From SFWF01 sp964599835 (GTDB lineage Bacteria > Bacillota > Clostridia > Oscillospirales > Acutalibacteraceae), in assembly GCA_964599835.1 (NCBI GenBank), contig CAZRHF010000001.1:1-64000 (forward strand): a stretch of DNA of 64,000 bases, in the 5' to 3' direction. This document shows, one piece after another, positions 25,224-32,428 of the stretch. The first letter of the stretch is position 1; the number at the start of each line of letters is the position of its first letter. The notes below the pieces were generated by a model, which saw nothing but the letters and a program-made list of their open reading frames with translations, was not told where the DNA came from and did not search any database. Position numbers and translations under genes: made by a program.

Positions 25224-25280
25224 TAAATCACCCCTTCGTATTATTATATAGACAAAAAAGCTTTTAAAACCTTTATTTTT

Positions 25281-25910
25281 TTAAAAAATTATTTGTTTTG
25301 TGTATTTTTCTCCCTTTTTCACGGCCGAAAGGGTGGAAAAGAACCTATCGGTCAGGGCGTTCAGGAATTCGGTTTCGCTTTCCTTAGCGACAGAAAACAA
25401 TATTTTGACCCTATCCTCGAACAAGGTCTCCTCAACGTTTCCGCTGAATTCCTCTATCAGCTTTTCGAGAGACTGATAATTTGAATAATCGCTCGTTACC
25501 TCAAAGCAGACTCCGGGCACCATAAGATATTTATTGGCAAGATCGAGAGTGTCCTTTGCCGCTTTCTGATAGGCCCGGACAAGGCCGCCGGTACCGAGAA
25601 GGATTCCGCCGAAATATCTTGTGACGACAACAGTTACATCTTTAAGTTCAAAGCCATTAATAACGTCGAGGATGGGTTTACCGGCAGTTCCGTGCGGTTC
25701 TCCGTCATCGGAATATCTGGTTCGTCCTTCGGCATTCAGCACGTAGGCATAGCAGTTGTGTCTTGCGTCGCTGTGAAGGGAACGTATCTTATTAACGAAG
25801 GCGACCGCCTCTTCATCGGTAACAGTATGAGCAACGTAGCCGATAAAACGGGAATGCTTTTCGGTGAACTGTGTCGTCGTTTCTTCAATTATAGTCTTAT
25901 AGGTGTCCAA
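25281..25910 (-). CDS. YigZ/IMPACT family protein (UPF0029)
   Basis: A 209-residue protein with the YigZ two-domain layout: an N-terminal IMPACT domain with EKHSRFIGYVAHT, the conserved ARHNCYAYVL, RYSDDGEPHGTAGKPILDVI and VTRYFGGILLGTGGLVRAYQKAA; and a small C-terminal ferredoxin-like DUF1949 domain. The function is not settled; the eukaryotic relative affects translation control. The open frame runs 15 codons further upstream as a hydrophobic stretch, but GGTGGG precedes the TTG at 25908-25910 and family proteins begin with the sequence following it, so I used that start. Confidence 0.9.
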   Translation of the reverse strand: MDTYKTIIEETTTQFTEKHSRFIGYVAHTVTDEEAVAFVNKIRSLHSDARHNCYAYVLNAEGRTRYSDDGEPHGTAGKPILDVINGFELKDVTVVVTRYFGGILLGTGGLVRAYQKAAKDTLDLANKYLMVPGVCFEVTSDYSNYQSLEKLIEEFSGNVEETLFEDRVKILFSVAKESETEFLNALTDRFFSTLSAVKKGEKYTKQIIF

Positions 25911-25945
25911 GAATAATCCCACCAAACTTAAAATATAAAGAAAAA

Positions 25946-25969
25946 CCGCAACCACAAATGTGGTTGCGG
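25946..25969 (-). terminator. Intrinsic terminator of rpmE
   Basis: Arms CCGCAACCACA and TGTGGTTGCGG, followed on the minus strand by TTTTTCTTT, 15 bases after the rpmE stop. Confidence 0.88.
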
Positions 25970-25985
25970 CAGATAAATTTGCAGA

Positions 25986-26183
25986 TTAGAGACCGAAACG
26001 CTTATTGAATCTGTCGACGCGTCCGCCGGTATCAACGAGCTTCTGCTTTCCGGTGAAGAAGGGGTGACACTTCGAGCAAATGTCTAAGCGGATGTCCTTC
26101 TTGGTGGAGCAGGTTTCGAATTCTGCGCCGCAAGCACATCTGATAACTGTTTTTTCATAATTCGGGTGAATGCCCTGTTTCAT
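25986..26183 (-). CDS. rpmE: 50S ribosomal protein bL31, zinc-binding type
   Basis: A 65-residue ribosomal protein of the large-subunit central protuberance. It begins MKQGIHPNYEK and carries four zinc ligands C16, C18, C36 and C39 (CAC and CSKC), so it is the zinc-containing form rather than the zinc-free RpmE2 type. HPFFTGKQK and the C-terminal RVDRFNKRFG are family signatures. The start at 26181-26183 has AAGGAGTG upstream; the frame extends 8 codons beyond it but runs over that ribosome site. It is monocistronic with its own promoter and terminator. Confidence 0.96.
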   Translation of the reverse strand: MKQGIHPNYEKTVIRCACGAEFETCSTKKDIRLDICSKCHPFFTGKQKLVDTGGRVDRFNKRFGL

Positions 26184-26228
26184 GCATAAACACTCCTTTC
26201 TTTGCACATAAACTCTATAACGAATGAT

Positions 26229-26257
26229 ATAATATCATAACTGTCGGCAAAATGCAA
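26229..26257 (-). promoter_or_regulatory. rpmE promoter with overlapping palindrome
   Basis: Minus strand: -35 TTGCAT (26252-26257), a 17-base spacer, -10 TATTAT (26229-26234) with TG plus one base before it. A perfect palindrome ATGATAT-A-ATATCAT (26224-26238) covers the -10. Confidence 0.62.
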
Positions 26258-26260
26258 GCA

Positions 26261-26869
26261 TTATTTTTTAAAATCAAAGAAATTTTTAATTTTTTCGAAA
26301 ATTTCAACGGTTTTAAATTTGACCGTATACTTTTTACCTCCGTACGCGAGATCGGAAGACTTATCCGATAAGGTCGTATCGAGACTGTCCGAACAAGCAC
26401 CTACGCAAACTCTGGGAAAAATTACACACCACCAGTTTTGTCCTTTACCCTCACCTATAGTAAAGACAGCAGTCTTGTAGCTTCCTGCCGGAAGGGTAAA
26501 ATCATCATATTCTCTCGTTTCGAAAAATTCCTCACGGAATTCTAAAGAAACGCCGTAATCGTAACCGTTCTCAAGGACAGCATCTTTTGCCGCAGAAAGC
26601 AGACAATCAAGATTCTCCTGCGTTTCATCGACGGCAAGCTCGTAGCTGGTGCAATCGGAATAAATATTCTTCGAAGCGGCCAGCACCGAATCTCTTATCT
26701 TAAGCTTAAGCGCTTGATCGGCATCAGAATCCGAATTTGCGAGTATCCTTATCCTTATTATATTATCGTACATTTCTTCGCAGGAATCGGCAAAACCTAC
26801 CATAGAAAAAAGCATACAAAATATTAAAGCAGAAATCAGCGAAAGATCGAACAGTCTTTTTTTAGCCAT
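26261..26869 (-). CDS. spoIIR: Stage II sporulation protein R (SpoIIR)
   Basis: A forespore-made signalling protein that crosses into the intermembrane space and triggers SpoIIGA to cleave pro-SigE. The 202-residue protein has an N-terminal signal/anchor (about residues 6-28), then family words: RIRILANSDSDADQALKLKIRD, LPAGSYKTAVFTIGEGKGQNWWCVIFPRVC. These match SpoIIR closely. I chose the ATG at 26867-26869, with AAGGAG 8 bases upstream, over the longer open frame. It follows ispE by about 50 bases on the same strand. I did not find a convincing SigF promoter in that gap. Confidence 0.93.
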   Translation of the reverse strand: MAKKRLFDLSLISALIFCMLFSMVGFADSCEEMYDNIIRIRILANSDSDADQALKLKIRDSVLAASKNIYSDCTSYELAVDETQENLDCLLSAAKDAVLENGYDYGVSLEFREEFFETREYDDFTLPAGSYKTAVFTIGEGKGQNWWCVIFPRVCVGACSDSLDTTLSDKSSDLAYGGKKYTVKFKTVEIFEKIKNFFDFKK

Positions 26870-26920
26870 AACAAAACTCCTTTTAATCTTTGAGTTAAGT
26901 TTTGACAAAAAAATCAGGCT

Positions 26921-27769
26921 TTAAACAAATAAAACGCCCTGCGGGACAGAACTGACTGCGAAGGCTTCGATTCCTGCCGCCTTAAGATATGATTCGGCAT
27001 TTTCCGCAGAAGCGGTATCGGAAAAGAGGGCACATACGGTAGGGCCCGATCCGCTAAGGAAGACCTTAAGGGGCGAAAGCGGAGCGATCGGAGCGGAAAG
27101 CTTTTCCATATCCCAGCAGGCTTCAAAAGAATTGAATATTCCGCTTGAAAAAAGCACGGGATCGTCGGAAGCGAGCTTGCTTATGAATGTATCTATATCA
27201 CCGTGACGGGCATTTTCCCGTTCGTCGAGAAGGTTATACATTGCACCGGTCGACTGTTTAAAATGTGTTTTAAACAGTACCATATTCACGCAAGCATCCC
27301 GAATCTTCGTAAGCCTTTCACCTATTCCCTGTGCCTTTACAGTTCCACCAACAAGAAAGAAAGGTACGTCGGCACCCAGTTTTGCCGCTATGGGTATAAG
27401 CTCTTCTGTAGAAAGATCTGCCTTAGTCGCTTCGTTCAAAAGCATAAGCACGGCGGCTGCGTCGCTGCTTCCTCCGCCAAGTCCTGCAGCAACAGGTATA
27501 TTCTTAGTAATGAAGAGCCTTGCACCGCAGTCGATTTCAGTATACTCAAAGAAGCTCTTGCAGGCAAGATATGCAATATTGCTGTCTCCTGCAAGGGCTT
27601 TATCATTACAGCTCACGGCTATACCTGAGCCTACAAGTTCCAGAGAAACCTCATCGTAAAGACTCAGAGACTGCATTACCGTATTGATATCGTGATATCC
27701 GTCAGGGCGTTTAGCAACAATGTCGAGAAACAGATTGGTTTTAGCGAATGCACGCGCGGTATATATCAT
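26921..27769 (-). CDS. ispE: 4-diphosphocytidyl-2-C-methyl-D-erythritol kinase (IspE)
   Basis: A GHMP kinase of the MEP pathway making isoprenoid precursors: ATP phosphorylates CDP-methylerythritol. The 282-residue protein starts with AFAKTNLFLDIVAKRPDGYH (substrate-binding Lys/Asp), has the GHMP ATP loop PVAAGLGGGSSDAAA near residue 90, GADVPFFL in the middle, and the C-terminal FLSGSGPTVCALF. It lies 3 bases after the aminotransferase gene, so it is co-transcribed with the Lrp regulator and aminotransferase. Confidence 0.95.
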   Translation of the reverse strand: MIYTARAFAKTNLFLDIVAKRPDGYHDINTVMQSLSLYDEVSLELVGSGIAVSCNDKALAGDSNIAYLACKSFFEYTEIDCGARLFITKNIPVAAGLGGGSSDAAAVLMLLNEATKADLSTEELIPIAAKLGADVPFFLVGGTVKAQGIGERLTKIRDACVNMVLFKTHFKQSTGAMYNLLDERENARHGDIDTFISKLASDDPVLFSSGIFNSFEACWDMEKLSAPIAPLSPLKVFLSGSGPTVCALFSDTASAENAESYLKAAGIEAFAVSSVPQGVLFV

Positions 27770-27772
27770 TAA

Positions 27773-28945
27773 TTACTTGATTTCCTTTACAAATTCACCG
27801 ATACGCTCTATAGCCGTTTTAATATGCTTAACGGAATAACAGTAGGAGGCTCGAACAAAGCCCTCTCCTCCTCTGCCGAAGGCGGTTCCCGGAACGATCG
27901 CGATCTTTTTTGAATACAGAAGCTTTTCGCAAAATTCTTCGCTTGACATTCCGGTAGATTCGATAGACGGGAAGGCGTAGAAAGCGCCAAGCGGCTCACG
28001 GCAGGTAAGTCCGACACTGTTAAATCCGTCGACGATTATCCTTCTTCGCATATCGTATTCTTCAACCATTGCAGCAATATCGGCATCGCCGTTGCGAAGA
28101 GCTTCGATAGCGGCATACTGCGAAGTGCTGGGTGCACACATAATGGCAAACTGATGGATCTTGGTGATCTGATCGAGTATTTCGGCCGGGCCGCAGGCAT
28201 AACCCATTCTCCAGCCCGTCATTGAATATGCCTTTGAAAAACCGTTGACCGTAACGGTGCGCTCCTTCATTCCATCGATAGAAGCGAAGGATGTGTGCGA
28301 CTCACCGCCGAAGGTAAGCTCGGAATATATCTCGTCTGATACCACGATTATATTGGTATCCTTGATAACCTCAGCGATAGCCTCAAGATCATTCTTTCTC
28401 ATAACTGCACCGGTGGGATTGCAGGGATACGGAAGGATCAAAATCTTGGTTTTAGGAGTTATTACTGCCTTCAGTTCTTCAGGGGTAATTCTGAATTCGT
28501 TTTCGGCCTTCGTTTCAATTATTACGGGAACTCCGCCTGCAAGTACAGTAATGGGCTCGTAGCAGACGTAGGATGGCTGAGGAATAATTACCTCGTCTCC
28601 GGGAGAAACAAGGGCGCGAACAGCACCGTCAATAGCCTCGCTCCCGCCTACGGTAACGAGGATCTCTTTTTCAGGGTCGTAACTCACACCGTACTTTCGC
28701 AAATTGAGTTTTGCAATCTCTTCGCGAAGTGTGATAAGTCCGTGATTAGAGGTATAGCGGGTCTTGCCATTTTCTAAAGATCGTATACCCTCACTTCTGA
28801 TATGCCAAGGGGTAGGAAAATCAGGCTCTCCGACACCGAGGGATATAACGTCATCCATCTGCTCGGCAATATCGAAGAATTTTCTGATTCCCGAAGGCTT
28901 TATCCCAACAACCCGCTTATTTAAAACACTGTTGTAGTCGATCAA
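27773..28945 (-). CDS. PLP-dependent aminotransferase, class I/II
   Basis: A 390-residue fold-type I aminotransferase. Seen: GVGEPDFPTP near the N-terminus, the substrate region NPTGAVM, the SDEIYSEL segment with the PLP-binding Asp, and the Schiff-base lysine in NGFSKAYSMTGWRMGY near residue 234. An arginine near the C-terminus (GEGFVRASYC) binds the substrate carboxylate. It belongs to the AspC/PatA subgroup; the amino acid used cannot be told from sequence alone. It overlaps the Lrp-type regulator stop by four bases (ATGA), so the regulator probably responds to an amino acid handled by this enzyme (inference). Confidence 0.92.
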   Translation of the reverse strand: MIDYNSVLNKRVVGIKPSGIRKFFDIAEQMDDVISLGVGEPDFPTPWHIRSEGIRSLENGKTRYTSNHGLITLREEIAKLNLRKYGVSYDPEKEILVTVGGSEAIDGAVRALVSPGDEVIIPQPSYVCYEPITVLAGGVPVIIETKAENEFRITPEELKAVITPKTKILILPYPCNPTGAVMRKNDLEAIAEVIKDTNIIVVSDEIYSELTFGGESHTSFASIDGMKERTVTVNGFSKAYSMTGWRMGYACGPAEILDQITKIHQFAIMCAPSTSQYAAIEALRNGDADIAAMVEEYDMRRRIIVDGFNSVGLTCREPLGAFYAFPSIESTGMSSEEFCEKLLYSKKIAIVPGTAFGRGGEGFVRASYCYSVKHIKTAIERIGEFVKEIK

Positions 28946-29424
28946 AGCGAGAGAGTCCCCCTATCGTCTTCGTCGTCTTCGCAAAGAATGACGTCAAGTT
29001 CTTTATATCTGCGAAGTATAAAGTGGGTAGCGGTAGATACGACTGCATCAATAGTAGAAAGCTCTTTTGCAACGAACATAGCAACCTGCTGGAAAGTCTT
29101 CGAACGCACCATTACGCAAAGATCATAACCGCCTGACATAAGGTAGACCGATTCGACCTCGTCGTATTTCATAACGCGCTTGGCAATTTCTTCAAAGCCA
29201 AAATCGGCCTGAGGAGAAACCTTGAGCTCGATAAGTGCCGAAACTGCGGCGGTATCTAATTTTTCCCAGTCGATTACGGTCTTATAACCACAGATAAGGC
29301 CTGCCGATTCAAGCTCGGCAATTTCTTTTTTAACGGTATTTTCGTCGCTTCCGAGCATAACCGCGAGGTCGGAAGCGTTGTATCTCGCATTTTTTCCGAG
29401 AAGCTTTAAAAGTTTAAGATTCAT
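28942..29424 (-). CDS. Lrp/AsnC family transcriptional regulator
   Basis: A 160-residue protein with an N-terminal winged helix-turn-helix (about residues 1-50; ARYNASDLAVMLGSDENTVKKEIAELESAGLI) and a C-terminal AsnC/RAM ligand-binding domain (VYLMSGGYDLCVMV). Such regulators form octamers and sense amino acids. The C-terminus ends in an acidic tail (CEDDEDDRG). It is the first gene of the operon with the aminotransferase and ispE, and its promoter is back-to-back with the ACT-protein promoter, so it may control both directions (inference). Confidence 0.9.
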   Translation of the reverse strand: MNLKLLKLLGKNARYNASDLAVMLGSDENTVKKEIAELESAGLICGYKTVIDWEKLDTAAVSALIELKVSPQADFGFEEIAKRVMKYDEVESVYLMSGGYDLCVMVRSKTFQQVAMFVAKELSTIDAVVSTATHFILRRYKELDVILCEDDEDDRGTLSL

Positions 29425-29447
29425 ATAAATCTACCTCCGTTTTTATT

Positions 29448-29476
29448 ATCTTATCATTTTTATCGCCATTATTCAA
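29448..29476 (-). promoter_or_regulatory. SigA promoter of the Lrp-aminotransferase-ispE operon
   Basis: Minus strand: -35 TTGAAT (29471-29476), a 17-base spacer, -10 TAAGAT (29448-29453) with TG plus one base before it. It is divergent from the promoter at 29485-29512. Confidence 0.6.
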
Positions 29477-29484
29477 GAATTTCT

Positions 29485-29512
29485 TTGCAATTTTCTATAT
29501 CTGTGTTATAAT
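29485..29512 (+). promoter_or_regulatory. SigA promoter of the ACT-PFL-PHP operon
   Basis: -35 TTGCAA (29485-29490), a 16-base spacer, -10 TATAAT (29507-29512) with TG plus one base before it. Confidence 0.65.
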
Positions 29513-29543
29513 ATTAACAATATTTTTTATTTGAGGTGTCAAT

Positions 29544-29813
29544 ATGAGAGCAGTTGTTACCGTTGTCGGAAAGGACTCCGTAGGTATTCTTGCAAAAGTA
29601 TCCGTAAAATGTGCCGAGTCCGATGTTAATATAAACGAGGTCACTCAGTCGGTTCTTGAAGATATTTTCTGTATGATAATGCTTTGCGATATTTCTAAAA
29701 TGAACAAGCCCTTCGGTGAGTTTTCCGATGAAATGCAAAAGCTTGGCAGTGAGATGGGTATGTCGGTTCACGTTATGCACGAGACCATCTTTAACTCTAT
29801 GCACAGAATTTAA
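29544..29813 (+). CDS. ACT domain protein (UPF0237)
   Basis: An 89-residue protein made of a single ACT domain, a small-molecule (often amino acid) sensing fold. It begins MRAVVTVVGKDSVGILAKVS, the typical ACT strand with the G-x-D-x-x-G-I ligand loop, and contains INEVTQSVLEDIFCMIMLCDIS. It resembles UPF0237 proteins, which are commonly encoded directly before a PFL-family (UPF0210) gene, as here (10-base gap). It is probably the regulatory partner of that protein. Function unknown. Confidence 0.9.
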   Translation: MRAVVTVVGKDSVGILAKVSVKCAESDVNINEVTQSVLEDIFCMIMLCDISKMNKPFGEFSDEMQKLGSEMGMSVHVMHETIFNSMHRI

Positions 29814-29823
29814 GGTGTAGGCT

Positions 29824-31182
29824 ATGATTAATACCCACGAAATACTTGAAACCATAACCATGATCCAGGACGAGAACCTTGATATCCGTACCGTCACTAT
29901 GGGTATATCGCTTCTCGACTGTATGGACGCAGATATCGATAAGGCTTGCGAAAAGGTATATAGCAAGATAGTTTCAACCGCACGGGATCTTGTTCCCGTA
30001 TGCAAGCAGATCGAGACCGAGCTCGGAATTCCGATCATAAACAAAAGAATTTCGGTAACTCCTATCGGAATAATCGCTTCGGCCTGCAAGGATCAAAGCC
30101 CCGTTAAATTTGCTAAGACCCTTGAAAAAGCCGCATGCGAGGTTGGGGTCAACTTTATCGGCGGATATTCGGCCCTTGTTCAAAAGGGCTTTGCCGGAGC
30201 TGACGTCGCCCTTATCAACAGTATCCCCGAAGCCCTTGCCTGCACAGATCACGTTTGCGCATCGGTAAACATCGGCTCAACAAAGGCGGGTATCAATATG
30301 GATGCCGTTAAGATGATGGGAAAGATCGTTAAAGAATGTGCAGAGCTAACAAAGGACCGTCAGTGTATAGGCGCCGCCAAGCTGGTAGTTTTTTGTAACG
30401 CTCCCGAGGATAACCCCTTTATGGCGGGTGCTTTCCACGGTGTCGGTGAGCCCGACGTCGTAATTAACGTAGGCGTTTCGGGCCCCGGAGTTGTAAGAGC
30501 CGCTCTTGCCAAGTCCGAAGGTCTTGACCTTACCGGTGTCGCCGAGCTTATAAAGCGTACCGCATTCAAGATCACCAGGATGGGTCAGCTTGTTGCTCAG
30601 GAAGCCTCCAAGCGTCTCGGTTATCCCTTTGGTATCGTCGACCTTTCTCTTGCTCCTACCCCTGCCGTAGGCGATTCGGTTGCATACATACTTGAAGAGA
30701 TAGGCCTTGAATGCTGCGGCTCCTGCGGTACTACAGCCGCCCTCGCAATGCTTAACGATGCGGTTAAAAAGGGAGGCGTAATGGCCTCCTCCAGAGTAGG
30801 CGGTCTTTCGGGTGCGTTCATACCCGTAACCGAAGACGCAGGAATGATCCACGCCTCCACCATCGGCGCCCTTTCTATTGAAAAGCTCGAAGCAATGACG
30901 GCCGTCTGCTCGGTTGGACTCGATATGATAAATATTCCCGGTGACACGACGCCCGAAGTCATATCTGCACTTATTGCCGACGAGGCCGCAATCGGTATGG
31001 TCAATTCCAAGACTACCGCAGTTCGCGTTATACCCGCTATAGGGAAGGATGTCGGCGACACCCTCAACTTCGGCGGACTTTTAGGAGAAGGGCCCGTTAT
31101 GAAAATTTCCGCCTACTCCCCCGCCAAATTTATTAACCGCGGCGGACAGATTCCCGCACCTATGCAAAGTCTTAAGAACTAA
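29824..31182 (+). CDS. PFL family protein (UPF0210/DUF711)
   Basis: A 452-residue protein of the UPF0210 family, whose fold is related to pyruvate formate-lyase/glycyl-radical barrels but which lacks the glycyl-radical loop. Family words seen: DIRTVTMGISLLDCMD, KRISVTPIGIIA, FIGGYSALVQKG, CASVNIGSTKAGINMDAV, FHGVGEPDVVINVGVSGPGVV, CGTTAALAMLNDAVKKGG. The biochemical role is not established. It is tightly linked to the ACT protein in many Firmicutes, which suggests allosteric pairing (inference). Confidence 0.92.
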   Translation: MINTHEILETITMIQDENLDIRTVTMGISLLDCMDADIDKACEKVYSKIVSTARDLVPVCKQIETELGIPIINKRISVTPIGIIASACKDQSPVKFAKTLEKAACEVGVNFIGGYSALVQKGFAGADVALINSIPEALACTDHVCASVNIGSTKAGINMDAVKMMGKIVKECAELTKDRQCIGAAKLVVFCNAPEDNPFMAGAFHGVGEPDVVINVGVSGPGVVRAALAKSEGLDLTGVAELIKRTAFKITRMGQLVAQEASKRLGYPFGIVDLSLAPTPAVGDSVAYILEEIGLECCGSCGTTAALAMLNDAVKKGGVMASSRVGGLSGAFIPVTEDAGMIHASTIGALSIEKLEAMTAVCSVGLDMINIPGDTTPEVISALIADEAAIGMVNSKTTAVRVIPAIGKDVGDTLNFGGLLGEGPVMKISAYSPAKFINRGGQIPAPMQSLKN

Positions 31183-31203
31183 CCTGTTACGGAGGGAATG
31201 TGA

Positions 31204-32226
31204 ATGAGACATTCTTTTATCTCTAAAGAAACTAACCAGTTCCGTGCTAATCTCCACTGTCACAGCACCTTGTCTGACGGTCATCTTACCCCTCAGGAAC
31301 TCAAGGACGCGTATAAGAAAGAGGGATATTCGATACTGGCCATTACCGACCACGAGGTGCCTAAAAATCATTCGAATATGACAGAGCCCGACTTTCTTAT
31401 GCTTACTGGATATGAAGCGTATATAAGAAACAACTCCGGCGGTTGGTACGATAAGTTTGCACCCGAGTTGCATTTGAATCTGTTTGCCAAGGATCCGGAC
31501 AATGAATCGAGTGTTTGTTTTAACGACAAATACTGCAAGTATGTTAAAGATCCTGCTGTAAAAGAAGCATTTAAAAAGGTAGGCAGCAACCGCACAAGAG
31601 AATATACTGTAGAATATGTTAATGAATTTATACAAACTGCGATAGAAAGCGGCTACCTGGTTTCCTACAATCACCCCGTATGGTCTCTGGAGACGGAAGA
31701 AAGAATTTTTTCCTACAAAAACTTTTTCAGCCTTGAGATCGACAATTACAGCTCCTGGCAGTTAAACGGGCTTGAATACTCCGGTGCTTTATACGACAAG
31801 CTTCTTTCCCGAGGCACACGCTGTTTTTGCCACGGCGGCGACGACAATCATAACGGACATCCTCTGAATGATGTGTATTCAGATTCTTTTGGAGCTTATA
31901 CAATGATTCTGGCAGACAGCCTTACTTATTCGGCTGTTATACGGGCTATGGAGCAGGGAGAAATGTACTCCTCCACCGGTCCGCGTATCAATGAGCTTTA
32001 TATAGACGAGGATATTATCCATATTGAAACTTCTCCCTCAAAAAGGATTATTATTTTTGACGGCGGAAAATCTCCCAAACGGTTGTTTGCAGATCACGGT
32101 GAAACAATAACCTCCGCTGATCTGAAGTTCGATCCAAAAGCAAAATTTTTCCGTGTTGCGGTAATCGACGAAAACGGAAAGATCGCCTCCAGCAGAGGCT
32201 ATTTCCGCGACGAGTGGGAGTGTTGA
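31204..32226 (+). CDS. PHP domain metal-dependent phosphoesterase-like protein
   Basis: A 340-residue protein with an N-terminal PHP domain: the HxH metal motif in NLHCHSTLSDGHL (residues about 17-29), ILAITDHEV as the second motif, further His near YNHPVW, and HGGDDNH late in the domain. The C-terminal about 80 residues form a beta-rich extension. PHP proteins hydrolyse phosphate esters using three metals; the substrate is unknown. It starts 21 bases after the PFL-family gene with GGAGGG upstream, so it probably belongs to that operon, and it ends at a terminator. Confidence 0.83.
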   Translation: MRHSFISKETNQFRANLHCHSTLSDGHLTPQELKDAYKKEGYSILAITDHEVPKNHSNMTEPDFLMLTGYEAYIRNNSGGWYDKFAPELHLNLFAKDPDNESSVCFNDKYCKYVKDPAVKEAFKKVGSNRTREYTVEYVNEFIQTAIESGYLVSYNHPVWSLETEERIFSYKNFFSLEIDNYSSWQLNGLEYSGALYDKLLSRGTRCFCHGGDDNHNGHPLNDVYSDSFGAYTMILADSLTYSAVIRAMEQGEMYSSTGPRINELYIDEDIIHIETSPSKRIIIFDGGKSPKRLFADHGETITSADLKFDPKAKFFRVAVIDENGKIASSRGYFRDEWEC

Positions 32227-32251
32227 GAGCGGATCAAATTCAGTTATACCT

Positions 32252-32281
32252 AAAAGCACGCTCAAATTTGAGCGTGCTTTT
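32252..32281 (+). terminator. Terminator after the PHP gene
   Basis: A perfect 30-base inverted repeat (arms of 15, core AGCACGCTCAAA/TTTGAGCGTGCT) with only a short T run afterwards. Confidence 0.75.
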
Positions 32282-32370
32282 ATAATAACGAAGATTTTCT
32301 TTACGCTATGATTATTCTTTCCTATAACAAAATCAAGACATTTCGTTTACAACCAGTTAACAACAAAGCA

Positions 32371-32400
32371 GTTAAAATGTGTTAAAATTGGTAAAAATAA
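32371..32400 (+). repeat. Three 10-base direct repeats upstream of the ABC transporter
   Basis: GTTAAAATGT, GTTAAAATTG and GTAAAAATAA follow each other in exact 10-base register, about 30-60 bases before the ABC gene, with another GTTAA at 32356. The period equals one helical turn, as in sites for OmpR-type response regulators. AT-richness makes chance likeness possible. Confidence 0.4.
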
Positions 32401-32428
32401 AATCGTAAACACTTTAAAGGAGTTATTT

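Noticed and set aside
25911..25955. Extra N-terminal membrane helix on the YigZ protein
   Set aside because: The hydrophobic stretch comes from translating the leader; the TTG with GGTGGG upstream and family length place the start at 25910.
30346..31067. Two long minus-strand frames over the PFL-family gene
   Set aside because: Shadows of a conserved gene with no start signals; the sense protein explains the sequence.
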